A stretch of 64,000 nucleotides of DNA from Bdellovibrionales bacterium GWA2_49_15 (GCA_001769855.1 MEPP01000026.1:62001-126000), one strand, 5' to 3'. Shown: positions 1 through 9,085, counted from the first letter of the stretch. A program made the numbers and translations. The notes: generated by a model not told the origin, from the sequence alone.

Positions 1-1920
1 GAGAGCGAAGCAAGGTGGATGTTGGCCCTGGAGGGGACTGGCGATGGCCTGTGGGATTGGGATGGCAGAACCGATAAAATATTTTTTGCCCGGCAATTAA
101 AGGCCATGCTCGGTCATGCTGAAGATGAGATCGGCGATAGCATGAAGGAATGGTATAAACGAATCCATCCCGATGACAAACAGCAGGTCTACGAAAGCCT
201 GAATAAATATATAAACGGTGAAGTTCCTGAATATAAAAATGAGCATAGAATTTTATGCAAAGATGGCACCTACAAATGGGTCTGTGATCGGGGGAAGGCC
301 ATCGAATGGACGCCCGACAAACGCCCCCTCCGTATGATCGGCACTCTGATTGATATTTCTGAAAGTAAAAAGATTGATCAGATCATGCGAGAGCGCGACA
401 GTCGCTTCAAAAAACTATCCTCTTGGATACCGGGAATGGTGTATCAGTTTACCAAGCGGCCTGACGGAACCTTTTGTATTCCCTTTTCCACTGATGCCAT
501 CTATCAAATCTTTGGCTGTCTGCCCCAGCAAGTAGTTTCGGATTTTTCACCAATTGCAAAGGTCATTGTGCCCGAAGATTTGAGTCGCGTGCTCAATTCC
601 ATTAATGAGTCGGCGGCACGTCTGTCAATTTGGATCTGCGAATTCAAGGTCAAACTTCCCGGACAGTCAGTCCGATGGCTCATGGGTAAATCGACCCCGG
701 AGAAATTGCCCGACGAGAGCATCACTTGGTACGGCTTTGTTACCGATATAACTGAAAGCAAGAAAGCAGAAAAAGAAAAAGAGGAGATTCAGGCCCAGCT
801 CATGCATTCAGCCAAGCTTGCCTCCATCGGCACTCTTGCCGCAGGAGTTGCTCATGAGATTAATAATCCGCTGGCCATCATCAAAGGTTGTAGCGATATC
901 GTGAGGGCCCAGGTGGCGAAGATGGGAGGCAACGAACATGTCGCAAAAAAACTGGATGCACAAAATAAGGCCGTCGACCGAGTGGCGAGCATCGTCAACG
1001 GACTTCGCACTTTCGCCCGGGCCGATACTGAACTTATTGAAACCATCGATCTTCAATTGGCCATTAAAGACGCGCTGGCGCTGTGTGAGATGATCTACGC
1101 AAAATCGGGACTCATCATCAAAACAAATCTTTGGCCCGGGCCACTTCTGATTAAAGGCAACTCTGGTCAACTTCAGCAGGTGGTGATGAACCTTCTGTCC
1201 AATGCCAAAGATGCCTGTGAAAATGTTCCAGGCGGTGGCATCATCTCGCTTGAGACCTCGACCGATGGTTCCTCCGTGATTTTTACTTTTTCAGATAATG
1301 GTCCGGGGATTGTGAAAGAGAATATCAACAAAATTTTTGATCCATTTTTCACCACCAAGCCCGTTGGCCAGGGAACGGGGCTGGGATTGCCGATTTCTCA
1401 TGCTATCATCCAGTCCTTTGGCGGTACCCTGAGTGTTCAAAGTGGATTTGAAGCGGGTGCAACCTTTGTCATCACACTTCCGGTCGCTCCCGATGATGTC
1501 CACACAACGGGCCAGATCAAACCATTATCCACTCGTCATTTCACAGGCAATGCCCTGGTGGTTGATGATGAGGAAGAGCTTCGAGAGATTATGATCACAT
1601 GTTTTACCAATCTCGGACTATCCGTCACGTCGGCCTCCAGCGGTGCTGAGGCCCTGGAAATTTTGAAGGATAAAACCTTTGATTATCTGATCACGGATAT
1701 TATGATGCCTGGTATGTCCGGCCATGCTCTTCTCGAAAAGGCCTATAAGCTTCCCCATCTTAGCCAGACACGTTTTCTTATCATCAGCGGTCTAATCGCG
1801 AGTGATATTCAAGACTCTGCCGGCGACCCCGCACGGCCGCCAGTCCATGGTTTTATCGAAAAGCCTTTCAGCACCGAATCCATCGCTCAGGTCTTGGAAA
1901 AAATCCGTCTCAAGACATGA
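1..1920 (+). CDS. Hybrid sensor histidine kinase with two PAS domains and a receiver (5' partial)
   Basis: The frame is open from base 1 and residues before the first ATG (base 19) already read like the start of a PAS domain, so the true start lies left of the window. Counting from that Met: two PAS domains (about 1-118 and 125-250, each ending in a ...ITESKK-type tail), a HisKA helix with phospho-acceptor H279 in GVAHEINNPL, an HATPase domain (N395; DNGPG 426-430; GTGLGLP 452-458) and a C-terminal receiver (acidic pair D516/D517, acceptor D560, K615). No membrane segment is visible, so the visible part is a soluble sensor. The signal and any downstream partner are unknown; a phosphotransfer protein or self-inhibition by the receiver are the usual options for this architecture. 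Confidence 0.95.
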   Translation, partial: ESEARWMLALEGTGDGLWDWDGRTDKIFFARQLKAMLGHAEDEIGDSMKEWYKRIHPDDKQQVYESLNKYINGEVPEYKNEHRILCKDGTYKWVCDRGKAIEWTPDKRPLRMIGTLIDISESKKIDQIMRERDSRFKKLSSWIPGMVYQFTKRPDGTFCIPFSTDAIYQIFGCLPQQVVSDFSPIAKVIVPEDLSRVLNSINESAARLSIWICEFKVKLPGQSVRWLMGKSTPEKLPDESITWYGFVTDITESKKAEKEKEEIQAQLMHSAKLASIGTLAAGVAHEINNPLAIIKGCSDIVRAQVAKMGGNEHVAKKLDAQNKAVDRVASIVNGLRTFARADTELIETIDLQLAIKDALALCEMIYAKSGLIIKTNLWPGPLLIKGNSGQLQQVVMNLLSNAKDACENVPGGGIISLETSTDGSSVIFTFSDNGPGIVKENINKIFDPFFTTKPVGQGTGLGLPISHAIIQSFGGTLSVQSGFEAGATFVITLPVAPDDVHTTGQIKPLSTRHFTGNALVVDDEEELREIMITCFTNLGLSVTSASSGAEALEILKDKTFDYLITDIMMPGMSGHALLEKAYKLPHLSQTRFLIISGLIASDIQDSAGDPARPPVHGFIEKPFSTESIAQVLEKIRLKT

Positions 1921-1980
1921 CGTAAACTAATGACATTGCTGATACTTACCAAGGTGAGCTGGTTCGAGGGTCAGCGCCTT

Positions 1981-2010
1981 TTGACAACTCAATTTATTTA
2001 CGCTTAAACT
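1981..2010 (+). promoter_or_regulatory. Candidate sigma-70 promoter of the 2051 gene
   Basis: A perfect -35 TTGACA (1981-1986) is followed after 18 bases by TAAACT (2005-2010), a 4/6 match to TATAAT. Transcription would start near 2017, leaving a leader of roughly 34 bases before the ATG at 2051. An inverted repeat TTAAACT / AGTTTAA (2004-2010 and 2029-2035) overlaps the -10 and start site and could be an operator. Confidence 0.5.
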
Positions 2011-2050
2011 TGATTGGTTTAGTTAGGTAGTTTAATTAAGGGGGACAGGC

Positions 2051-2461
2051 ATGAAGGTTTTTTTAAGTGTGCTGGTATTTTTTGGGCTGAATTGTTTTGC
2101 TGCAACAAATGATATCGTCACGCTTGATATGGCGCTTAAGATCGACGGGCGGTTGGTTTCAAAGCCAAATGTCAAAGTGCTCTTTGGCAAAACCGCAACA
2201 GTTGAACAAACCACACCCTCAGGTGATGGAACTTTTATCGAAGTACTTCCCACCAAAAATGCTAAAAACCAAGTAATCATGAAGTTTAAGGTAGGAAAGA
2301 TTGTTGCCGGAAAGCGCGAAGTCCTAAGCCGCCCACAGGTTACCACTCTGCTTGATCAAAGAGCAGAAATCACCCAGGAATCCATAGAAACTTCATCCAA
2401 AAGTATTTCACTTTCTGTAACGCCTAGTCTTTGGGTGCCAGCATTACCTACGAAGCTTTAG
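2051..2461 (+). CDS. Small secreted protein of unknown function
   Basis: 136 residues. A clear Sec signal peptide covers about residues 1-18 (Lys near the start, hydrophobic core, likely cleavage after CFA). The mature part is short and beta-rich in character with alternating hydrophobic residues; no catalytic motif or lipobox is seen. A GGGGGA ribosome site sits 6 bases before the ATG, and a TTGACA promoter lies upstream. It resembles small periplasmic accessory proteins, but I do not recognise the family. It converges with the next gene, with only two bases between the stop codons. Confidence 0.8.
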   Translation: MKVFLSVLVFFGLNCFAATNDIVTLDMALKIDGRLVSKPNVKVLFGKTATVEQTTPSGDGTFIEVLPTKNAKNQVIMKFKVGKIVAGKREVLSRPQVTTLLDQRAEITQESIETSSKSISLSVTPSLWVPALPTKL

Positions 2462-2463
2462 GC

Positions 2464-2895
2464 CTACTTTTTCTTCTTAATCGGGTGAGCCGTCTTGGGT
2501 GCGGGCGCTGCTGGCGCAGGCCTTTTGTTTAATTTTTGCTCAAGGGCATCTGACTTTGTTTGAAGGTCGGCCACCCGAGCGCTGAGATCACTGGCCCGAA
2601 GGTCTGAATCAGTTAGAACAGCTTTTAGATCGGATAAACTTTTTTCAATCTCGGCCAATTTAGTCTCAACTTTCCCTAGCTCTTCTTTGGCGAAGGCCCT
2701 GCTATCCTGGGCCAGATTATCCATATTTCGGTTAGTTTCTTTTTTAACTTCTTCCTTAATTTTAACCAGAAATTTTTCCTCTAATATTTTAGCATTGAAT
2801 CCCAATGAAAAGATGAGGGCTAATAATGCGAACAATGTGGAAGTAAGGGCCAACCAATTTTTCTTTAAAAAATCTAAAACGATTGTCTTGTTCAT
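2464..2895 (-). CDS. Membrane-anchored coiled-coil protein
   Basis: 143 residues. One N-terminal membrane segment (about 12-33, LALTSTLFALLALIFSLGF) is followed by a long charged coiled coil (about 36-125) and an Ala/Pro/Lys tail ending in a basic cluster. The topology suggests a bitopic inner-membrane protein whose coiled coil would mediate oligomerisation or act as a spacer. No enzyme motif is present. Function is unknown; such proteins sit in envelope or division machinery in other bacteria, but nothing here places it in one. Confidence 0.75.
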   Translation of the reverse strand: MNKTIVLDFLKKNWLALTSTLFALLALIFSLGFNAKILEEKFLVKIKEEVKKETNRNMDNLAQDSRAFAKEELGKVETKLAEIEKSLSDLKAVLTDSDLRASDLSARVADLQTKSDALEQKLNKRPAPAAPAPKTAHPIKKKK

Positions 2896-2976
2896 AAGTT
2901 TATTTACTCCTGCGCTGGTAAAGAGGCATATACTTATAATCTATTTCCTGCAAATCCGCCACGGATAAAGGCAATG

Positions 2977-3513
2977 CTACTTCATGTGAGAGGAGGTTTT
3001 GAGCGTCTTGCCAGCAATCATGAAAACACCACGGCCTTGATGATGAACGGTCTTTGGCTTTTTCTTTTTCGGGTCGATCCACGCTTTAAGAATCTCAAGA
3101 ATAAAAAAATTATATTTTGCCACCAGCTTGGTATCAACCACTCGGCACTCGAGATTGACATAACATTCGGCGATGAGGGGAGGGGCGACGCGGGAGGCGG
3201 GCAGGGGAGTGAGATGAAAAGTTTTAAACTTATCGACCTTTTTTCCGGAAGTATTGCCACAGGCCACGACCTTATCCAGCAGCTCCACCGTGGGAATATT
3301 GAGCACGCATTCTTTGGTGGTTTTGATCAGCTCAAACGAATAATTCCGATTGCTAATCACGCAGCCGATCAGCGGCGGCTCAAACTCCATCATGGTATGC
3401 CATGACATGGTCATGATATTTATTTGCTTCTTGCGGGCACTGGTGACCAGGACAACCGGGCCGGGTTCAAGCAGACGGTAGACCTGAGATAGGGGAAGAG
3501 ATTTTCTCTTCAT
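2977..3513 (-). CDS. Flavin reductase-like FMN-binding protein
   Basis: 178 residues. The sequence follows the flavin reductase-like (DIM6/NTAB) split-barrel pattern: an N-terminal PGPVVLVTSA strand, NIMTMSW and the PPLIGCVIS strand that usually line the FMN site, then a long C-terminal part with IECRVVDT-like strands. Family members bind FMN and serve as oxidoreductases or flavin suppliers; substrate cannot be read from sequence. Its ATG overlaps the stop of the upstream RRM gene (TAATG at 3511-3515), so the two are very likely translationally coupled. A run of Lys-Pro residues near 152-158 interrupts the C-terminal region. Confidence 0.8.
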   Translation of the reverse strand: MKRKSLPLSQVYRLLEPGPVVLVTSARKKQINIMTMSWHTMMEFEPPLIGCVISNRNYSFELIKTTKECVLNIPTVELLDKVVACGNTSGKKVDKFKTFHLTPLPASRVAPPLIAECYVNLECRVVDTKLVAKYNFFILEILKAWIDPKKKKPKTVHHQGRGVFMIAGKTLKTSSHMK

Positions 3514-3989
3514 TATTTTTTACGATTATTTTTAGTGCTAAGAAACTGCTGCAATCGCCCAAGGCCGGACTCTTTTCTTCGTTTCGCCTTGGCCTCCTTG
3601 CTGGTCATGCAATCTTTGCTCAACTTCTCAACTTTTTCAGGTTTGGCTTCATCCTTGGCCTTCACCGCAGGTCTCCCGCGCATGGGAATTGCCGGGGCGG
3701 CCTTGAGGATTCTGCCGTCGATGCCTTGGCCGTCTAACTCAGCAATGGCACAATCGGCCTGGCGGGCATTTTTCATTTCGACAAAGGCCATGCCCGTTGG
3801 CCGACTGGTCTTTTTATCTATGACAACCTTGACATGGACAACTTCACCATAAGGAATAAACAGTTCTGTAACTCCCGCCTTGTCACGTAGGTAGCTGAGA
3901 TTACTGACATAAACTGTATTGCGGTCAATCCCCTCGTGAGGTTTAGAACGAAAATGCTTGGGCGGCGTTTTTTTGGCTTTTCCTTTCAT
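3513..3989 (-). CDS. RNA-binding protein with one RRM domain
   Basis: 158 residues. A single RRM spans about 24-100, with RNP2 VYVSNL (26-31) and RNP1 RPTGMAFVEM (63-72); the aromatic positions usual in RNP1 and RNP2 are Phe69 and Tyr27. The flanks are strongly basic (Lys-rich N-terminus; KAKRRKE and KNNRKK tail), fitting single-stranded RNA binding. Bacterial RRM proteins are often linked to cold response or RNA handling, but the target here is unknown. A GAGGAAAG ribosome site precedes the ATG. First gene of a two-gene unit with the flavin reductase-like gene. Confidence 0.9.
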   Translation of the reverse strand: MKGKAKKTPPKHFRSKPHEGIDRNTVYVSNLSYLRDKAGVTELFIPYGEVVHVKVVIDKKTSRPTGMAFVEMKNARQADCAIAELDGQGIDGRILKAAPAIPMRGRPAVKAKDEAKPEKVEKLSKDCMTSKEAKAKRRKESGLGRLQQFLSTKNNRKK

Positions 3990-4077
3990 AAAGGCTTTCC
4001 TCTCATTTTTTAAACAATAGTTAAAGCAAATTTATGCTACACTTTTTATTATCAGAAATTAATCAGGAAGGCATCCC

Positions 4078-4857
4078 ATGAATCTAAAGCACGGACTCGT
4101 TTTTTTTCTTTTATTTTCGGCGGTGAACGCCAATGCAAAATCAGAGAGCACCTTCACCAAATCCTATAATCAGATCAAGAAAGATTTGGCCAGCAAGATT
4201 ACAATTTGTCGCAAGCAGTTCGATAAAAATGTAAAAAAAGCTTATAGTGAATCCAAAAAACCATACAGAGAACAGGAGCATATTCAATTTGTAAAAGATG
4301 AAAAAAAGGCCCTCCAATTTATCAATGGATTTGACCTCTCCAAGCTGACCGATGTCGAAGAGCAAAAATTTTACACCCTAATCAGCGAGCAATGTTCCAA
4401 AGAAAATTTAATCATCTTTGAAAAACTGGATAAGAAACGGCGGAGCTGCAATTTTTTTGGCGAAGAATACAAATTCATGAAAGGCCTGATCTATGCCCAA
4501 AAAAACTATGACTGGTCGGAGCAAACCAGGCAACTGGCCCGGGGCAAAATTTTAGAATGGGTGCAAAACCAGGCGAATCCGGATCACTACATCACGCAAC
4601 TTTTTGCCTTGGAGTTGCTGGAGTTGATGGTTGAGTACGGGCAGATCGATAAAAAATTTGGTGAGGAGATCAAGCAAACTTACGTCAAGGCCGAGAAAAG
4701 ACATCTGGAGATCAAGGAAGCGATTCAGCTGATTTCAAAAAATGACAAAAAAAGCGCCTATTTTTCCTGCGAGGGTTTTTCCAAAAGCCGAGAACTGGAA
4801 ATCCCGTTTAGCCAAACGACCAGCGAAGAAATTAAAGTCATTTTACAAAAGATCTGA
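4078..4857 (+). CDS. Secreted protein of unknown function
   Basis: 259 residues with a Sec signal peptide (about 1-20, cleavage after ANA). The mature protein is helical and very rich in Lys and Glu, with four or five Cys residues scattered through it. No known domain or catalytic motif is recognised. A strong AGGAAGG ribosome site lies ahead of the ATG. The gene is flanked by the divergent RRM gene and the convergent LysR gene, so it is likely transcribed alone. Confidence 0.8.
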   Translation: MNLKHGLVFFLLFSAVNANAKSESTFTKSYNQIKKDLASKITICRKQFDKNVKKAYSESKKPYREQEHIQFVKDEKKALQFINGFDLSKLTDVEEQKFYTLISEQCSKENLIIFEKLDKKRRSCNFFGEEYKFMKGLIYAQKNYDWSEQTRQLARGKILEWVQNQANPDHYITQLFALELLELMVEYGQIDKKFGEEIKQTYVKAEKRHLEIKEAIQLISKNDKKSAYFSCEGFSKSRELEIPFSQTTSEEIKVILQKI

Positions 4858-4865
4858 GAGTTAGT

Positions 4866-5771
4866 CTAAAAATATGATTTTGTAATGATGTGATTTTCAA
4901 TCATCGCATCGATACATTTTTGAAAATAATCTCCAAATTTACAATCAAGTAAGCTGATCATCCAAATACTTGTATGCAAGTCGCGAGGTGCGCCGATTTC
5001 CCACAAACCTCCCAGCGCCACTGAATCTTTTGCTAAATCAGCGGGTAAGGCAACAATGCCGCTCCCATCTTCCGCAATTAATTTCAAAAGATTGGGATCA
5101 TCAATTTCACCGATTATCTGGGGAGAGATATTATGGGCAGTGAAATACTGATTGATGGCAGAATGTGATTTGGAGTCTCCCGTGTAATGACAAAACGGTA
5201 CACTTTGGAGGGACCGTGGAAAGTTAGTTCCCAGGTGATTAAATTTTTTATGGCCGACAAAAACCAAATTCTTTTTGAAAATTTCTCTATTTTTAAGCGT
5301 CGACGACTCATGAAGAATCGGCCGGTCGGCGAAAATAACATCAATCGTTCGGGCCTCGAGAGCATTTAAGAGATTGGACAGACCGTCCTGGCTGGTCTTG
5401 ATAACCGTATGGTTATTACCCCAAAAACTGCGAAGAATGGGATATGTATCACTCTTCATGAGGCAGGGGATGAAACCCATTCTTATAACGTTAATACGGT
5501 CGACATAATGATTTTTAACACACAAGGTAAGCTCGGTTCGCAACTTGAAAATTTCAGTGGCGTAGGCCAAAACTTTCTTTCCAGTATCATTGAGAACCAA
5601 TCCTTTTGACCTTCTCTCAAACAGCGGCTCACCAAAATAAAGCTCCAGCTCCTTCAGCTGATTACTTAGCGTTGATTGAGTCAGGGCCAACTTTTCACAG
5701 GCATCACGAATTGATCCTTCCGTGGCAATGGTATAAAAGTAAAAGAGGTGATTTAAATTCAGATGTTGCAT
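4866..5771 (-). CDS. LysR-family transcriptional regulator (NhaR-like helix-turn-helix)
   Basis: 301 residues, the usual LysR length. An N-terminal winged helix-turn-helix (about 5-65) contains the typical SIRDACEKLALTQSTLS and LFERRSKGLVLNDTGK segments; the opening LNLNHLFYFYTIATEGS is closest in style to NhaR-type members. The remainder (about 90-295) is the two-lobed effector-binding domain. LysR proteins usually regulate a divergent neighbour; here the divergent neighbour is the PAS kinase gene 308 bases away. A GAGGG stretch lies about 12 bases before the ATG, a loose spacing, so the start is probable rather than certain. Confidence 0.9.
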   Translation of the reverse strand: MQHLNLNHLFYFYTIATEGSIRDACEKLALTQSTLSNQLKELELYFGEPLFERRSKGLVLNDTGKKVLAYATEIFKLRTELTLCVKNHYVDRINVIRMGFIPCLMKSDTYPILRSFWGNNHTVIKTSQDGLSNLLNALEARTIDVIFADRPILHESSTLKNREIFKKNLVFVGHKKFNHLGTNFPRSLQSVPFCHYTGDSKSHSAINQYFTAHNISPQIIGEIDDPNLLKLIAEDGSGIVALPADLAKDSVALGGLWEIGAPRDLHTSIWMISLLDCKFGDYFQKCIDAMIENHIITKSYF

Positions 5772-6079
5772 CTTGAAGTCATACCCTCGTGAATGGATAA
5801 GATGTTAAGGCGCGATTACTTTCCATAAATTTACATTTATTACTCATTTATATCATAAATTACCGGAACCATGAATGACTTCCAGCAGCATTGTGCCCAA
5901 TATTATAATTCTACAGAGAATAACAGATATCAATAATAGCTTTGAGTTGTCCAGAGATAAAGGGAGCTTGAAATCTTTTGCAGAAAATTTCTAATATTTG
6001 TCAGAAATTACTCTTTTTAAAGGGTAACTTGCAAGTCAGCTATTTTTTCAAGGCAAGTTATTTGGTATGCTAGTTTGAA
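5772..6079. other. AT-rich divergent intergenic region
   Basis: This 308-base gap separates the LysR gene from the PAS kinase gene. It is visibly AT-rich and must hold the promoters of both, as well as any LysR operator. I see no open frame with a ribosome site, no RNA gene and no clear terminator. Small direct repeats of CAAGTTA/GCAAGT type occur near 6030-6060, just upstream of the kinase, but none is convincing as a defined site. Confidence 0.5.
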
Positions 6080-7924
6080 GTGAATACAAAATCCAGGAAA
6101 GACTATTATCAGGCGAAGAGCAAAAATCTTACCGAGCTAGAGTTGTACAAAAGTATTTGTGATCATGCCCCGGTTGGCATTGAAATTTATAACCGGGATG
6201 GATTTCTGCTTAGCGCAAATCACCAGGTTCGAAGAATTTTTGGCATTGATGAATCTATCAAGGCCATTTCCTTCAATTTATTTGATGATCCCAATATCTC
6301 AGAGGAAACCAAGAGGCTCCTGCGGGCAGGTTCAGCAACACATAATGAAACTCTTTATGACTTTGAGCTGGTAAAAAAACATCATCTCTTTCCAACCACA
6401 GGCTCAGGTAAAATCATCTTAGATATTGCTAGCCGACCTATTCATGATAGTGATGGTGATGAGACGGTGGGATACGTTGTGCATCTGCAAGATATAACTG
6501 CGCGCAAAAAGGCCGAAGAGAAGATGCAAATAGCGCAGAACTTGCTGCAAGCATGTCTTGGAAGTGCGGAAAATCTTGATATTTTTGTGATCGATAAAGA
6601 CTTCAAATATTTATATTTTAATTCATGCCACCAAAGAACCATGCTCCAGCTCTATGGTAAAAAGGCGAATTTAGAAATCAGCGTGCTGGATATTATCCAA
6701 GATGAAAACGAACGAAAAAAAGTTCAAGACCTATTTGCACAAATTTTTGCCGGGCGAACCTTTGAATGCGTTAGTGAGTATGGAACCCTAGAGCGACAGA
6801 TTTGGGAAAGCAAATATAACCCTATTTACAACCAAAACTTCGAGATTATCGGTGCCAGTTGCTTTTCCTCAAATGTTACGGAGCGCAAGAAAACAGAGGC
6901 CGATTTACAAGAGAGTGAATATTTGTTCAAAGAATCACAACGGGCCGCTTCTATCGGCTCCTACAAAACGGATTTTACACTTGGACAGTGGAAATCTTCA
7001 AAGATCCTTGATCGGATTTTTGGCATTGATGAGACTTACAGTCGCAGCGTCGCAGGCTGGCAGGAACTTGTGCATCCGGATGAACGGGAGACACTGAACA
7101 GATACTGGAGCGAGGAAATATTTCAAAAGCGGCAGCCCTTTAATAGGGAATATAGAATTATTCGCAAAGCTGATGCTGAGGTCAGATGGATTCATGGCCT
7201 AGGCGAGGTTAGCTTCGATTTAGAAGGTAAACCTCTTTTCATGATTGGGACCATTCAGGATATCACAGAACGCAAAAAAGCAGCCGAGTTGGTTGCCAAA
7301 GCGCTCAACGAGAAAGAAATTCTGATTAAAGAGATTCATCACCGGGTAAAAAATAACCTACAAATGATTCAAAGCCTGATTCATCTGCAGTCCCAGGGGC
7401 TTAGTGATCCCGATGTGCAGAGACTTTTTGATGAAACCTGCGGGCGAATGGCCACAATTGCCCTCATTCACGAGCAGCTTTATCTGGCGGAAGATCTGGC
7501 CCGTATTGATTTCAAAAAATATCTGGAAAGCTTCATGCCAAAGGTGATCGGCAATTACGGTGAGGGGAGAATTGCTTTTTCCTTGGAGACAGACAGCCTA
7601 CTCTTGAGTGTGAATATTGCTATTCCGTGCGCTTTAATTTTAAATGAGCTGGTTTCAAATGCGCTTAAATATGCCTTTCCCGATAGTAAAAAAGGTCTTA
7701 TCAAAGTGGCCCTCAAAAAGAATACCACGGAAGAAATCATCATGATCGTATCCGACAATGGGATCGGAATCCCGCCCCACGTAAATTTGAATTCCACAAA
7801 AACTCTTGGACTCGAATTAGTGCAAGTTTTAACTAAGCAGCTTCATGGGACGTTGGAATTATGCCGATTGGATGGTACAAAGTTTATGATCACATTCTCG
7901 GACAAAGGAAGCCGACATGGATAA
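6080..7924 (+). CDS. Soluble multi-PAS sensor histidine kinase (HisKA_2 type)
   Basis: 614 residues starting with GTG at 6080; a stop codon at 6071 excludes an earlier start, and no strong ribosome site is seen. Three PAS domains occupy about 22-145, 155-275 and 280-400, each ending in an ITxRKK-type tail. The HisKA_2 phospho-acceptor lies in EIHHRVKNNL (H420/H421), followed by the HATPase domain (N522; DNGIG 559-563). This kinase class lacks a long catalytic lid and typically pairs with a stand-alone receiver, which here is the next gene: its ATG overlaps this stop by 8 bases. No membrane segment is seen, so it probably senses an internal cue. Confidence 0.95.
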   Translation: MNTKSRKDYYQAKSKNLTELELYKSICDHAPVGIEIYNRDGFLLSANHQVRRIFGIDESIKAISFNLFDDPNISEETKRLLRAGSATHNETLYDFELVKKHHLFPTTGSGKIILDIASRPIHDSDGDETVGYVVHLQDITARKKAEEKMQIAQNLLQACLGSAENLDIFVIDKDFKYLYFNSCHQRTMLQLYGKKANLEISVLDIIQDENERKKVQDLFAQIFAGRTFECVSEYGTLERQIWESKYNPIYNQNFEIIGASCFSSNVTERKKTEADLQESEYLFKESQRAASIGSYKTDFTLGQWKSSKILDRIFGIDETYSRSVAGWQELVHPDERETLNRYWSEEIFQKRQPFNREYRIIRKADAEVRWIHGLGEVSFDLEGKPLFMIGTIQDITERKKAAELVAKALNEKEILIKEIHHRVKNNLQMIQSLIHLQSQGLSDPDVQRLFDETCGRMATIALIHEQLYLAEDLARIDFKKYLESFMPKVIGNYGEGRIAFSLETDSLLLSVNIAIPCALILNELVSNALKYAFPDSKKGLIKVALKKNTTEEIIMIVSDNGIGIPPHVNLNSTKTLGLELVQVLTKQLHGTLELCRLDGTKFMITFSDKGSRHG

Positions 7925-8510
7925 AAAAAGAATTATGGTGGTGGAAGATGAGGCCGTCATCGCGTTGGATATTAAGGCCCACCTGATTAGACTTGGGTAT
8001 GAGGTTCCGGCGGTCGTTGCCAGCGGTGAAGAGGCGATCTCCAGTGCCCAACAGTTGCGACCGGATTTAATTTTGATGGATATTTCTCTCGATGGCGAGA
8101 TGAACGGTTTGGAGGCAGCGGCCCAAATCAGCAAGAATTTTGCTATTCCCGTCATATTTCTCACGGCCCACTCCGACAATGAAATGCTTAAACTTGGCCA
8201 AGAGGCCGGGGCCTTTGGTTTTCTCCCTAAGCCCTATGATGCCCGGGCACTTCGAAGCACAATCGAGATGGCCCATGCGCGCTTTGAAGATATGGTTGAG
8301 ATTCAGCGTCTCAATAAAGAGTTGCAACTATCCATCCAAAAAATCGAAGATTTGCGCAAACATCTGCCCATCTGTTCCTGGTGTAAGCAGATTCGAGCCA
8401 AGGACGGATCATGGCAAGATTTGGAACGCTATCTCACCAAAGAAGCGGATGTGGAATTTACCCACGGTATTTGTCCGGTATGCAAAAAAACTTTTCTCGG
8501 TCACGACTAG
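7917..8510 (+). CDS. Response regulator with C-terminal CxxC...CxxC module
   Basis: 197 residues. The receiver (about 4-118) has the acidic pocket E10/D11, acceptor D55, T83 and K105. A coiled linker (125-148) leads to a short C-terminal module with paired cysteines C153/C156 and C186/C189, which could bind zinc. There is no DNA-binding domain. Tails of this LPICSWCKQIR...GICPVCKK style are known on many stand-alone receivers with no assigned function. It overlaps the upstream HisKA_2 kinase gene by 8 bases, so that kinase is its obvious partner. Confidence 0.93.
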   Translation: MDKKRIMVVEDEAVIALDIKAHLIRLGYEVPAVVASGEEAISSAQQLRPDLILMDISLDGEMNGLEAAAQISKNFAIPVIFLTAHSDNEMLKLGQEAGAFGFLPKPYDARALRSTIEMAHARFEDMVEIQRLNKELQLSIQKIEDLRKHLPICSWCKQIRAKDGSWQDLERYLTKEADVEFTHGICPVCKKTFLGHD

Positions 8511-8636
8511 AGATCTCTCCTATCTGAAGACATGATTTTTTCCTCCTCTCACAAGCATGTTTCAAGTCATTGCGGCAGATGCGTCGCGCTGATTAAATTA
8601 ACATCAGTCATGGGAGAACTTTCAAAAGGAAAAACG

Positions 8637-8969
8637 ATGAAGCAATTTACCGTCAGAATAAGAGAGAATTTATTAAAAAGAAGAACGGACTTACTGGAGC
8701 TCATCGAACGGCGTCTTAAAGAAAGAACCGCCAATGGAATCACCCTAGAGCAAGATTTGAATGAGCAGGCGGCCTCCGAGCAAAACGACAGCATCATCGA
8801 TGCCCTTAATGATATCGAACGGAAAGAGCTGAATGAAATAGACAATGCGCTACGCAGACTTGAACTCGGGAAATATGGTATTTGTGAAGTTGATGGCGAG
8901 TCTATTGATGAAAAAAGACTGACGGCCCTGCCCTTCGCCAGGACCTGTACCCAGCATGCCGAGATGTGA
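8637..8969 (+). CDS. DksA/TraR-family protein with degenerate zinc finger
   Basis: 110 residues from the ATG at 8637, chosen because AAAAGGA lies 6 bases upstream; in-frame upstream codons lack a ribosome site. A long N-terminal helical hairpin is followed by the family signature around LRRLELGKYGICEVDGE...LPFARTCTQH. DksA/TraR proteins insert a coiled coil into the RNA polymerase secondary channel or belong to short relatives such as YocK. Normally four cysteines bind zinc; here the pattern is C-x-x-D and C-x-x-H, so two positions are replaced. Whether zinc still binds is uncertain. Confidence 0.85.
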   Translation: MKQFTVRIRENLLKRRTDLLELIERRLKERTANGITLEQDLNEQAASEQNDSIIDALNDIERKELNEIDNALRRLELGKYGICEVDGESIDEKRLTALPFARTCTQHAEM

Positions 8970-9022
8970 TGCCCGCTTTTTTACCTGCTGACACTAAACA
9001 CTGATTGTAACCGGATTAATCA

Positions 9023-9051
9023 CCGAGAATATGCTCTCGGATACGTATAAT
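9023..9051 (+). promoter_or_regulatory. Promoter of the CBS gene with an inverted repeat in place of a -35
   Basis: A perfect -10 TATAAT (9046-9051) lies 34 bases before the CBS gene ATG. The -35 position (about 9023-9028) carries no TTGACA-like hexamer. Instead it is one arm of an inverted repeat, CCGAGA (9023-9028) and TCTCGG (9035-9040), separated by six bases. This layout is typical of an activator-dependent promoter or an operator overlapping the spacer. No T-run follows, so it is not a terminator. Confidence 0.5.
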
Positions 9052-9085
9052 ACCTTCTATTGTTTTTTATCTGAAAGGAGTAATT

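Noticed and set aside
1958..1975. GGTTCGAG stretch resembling a tRNA T-loop
   Set aside because: No acceptor or anticodon stems pair around it; it is part of the leader before the 2051 gene.
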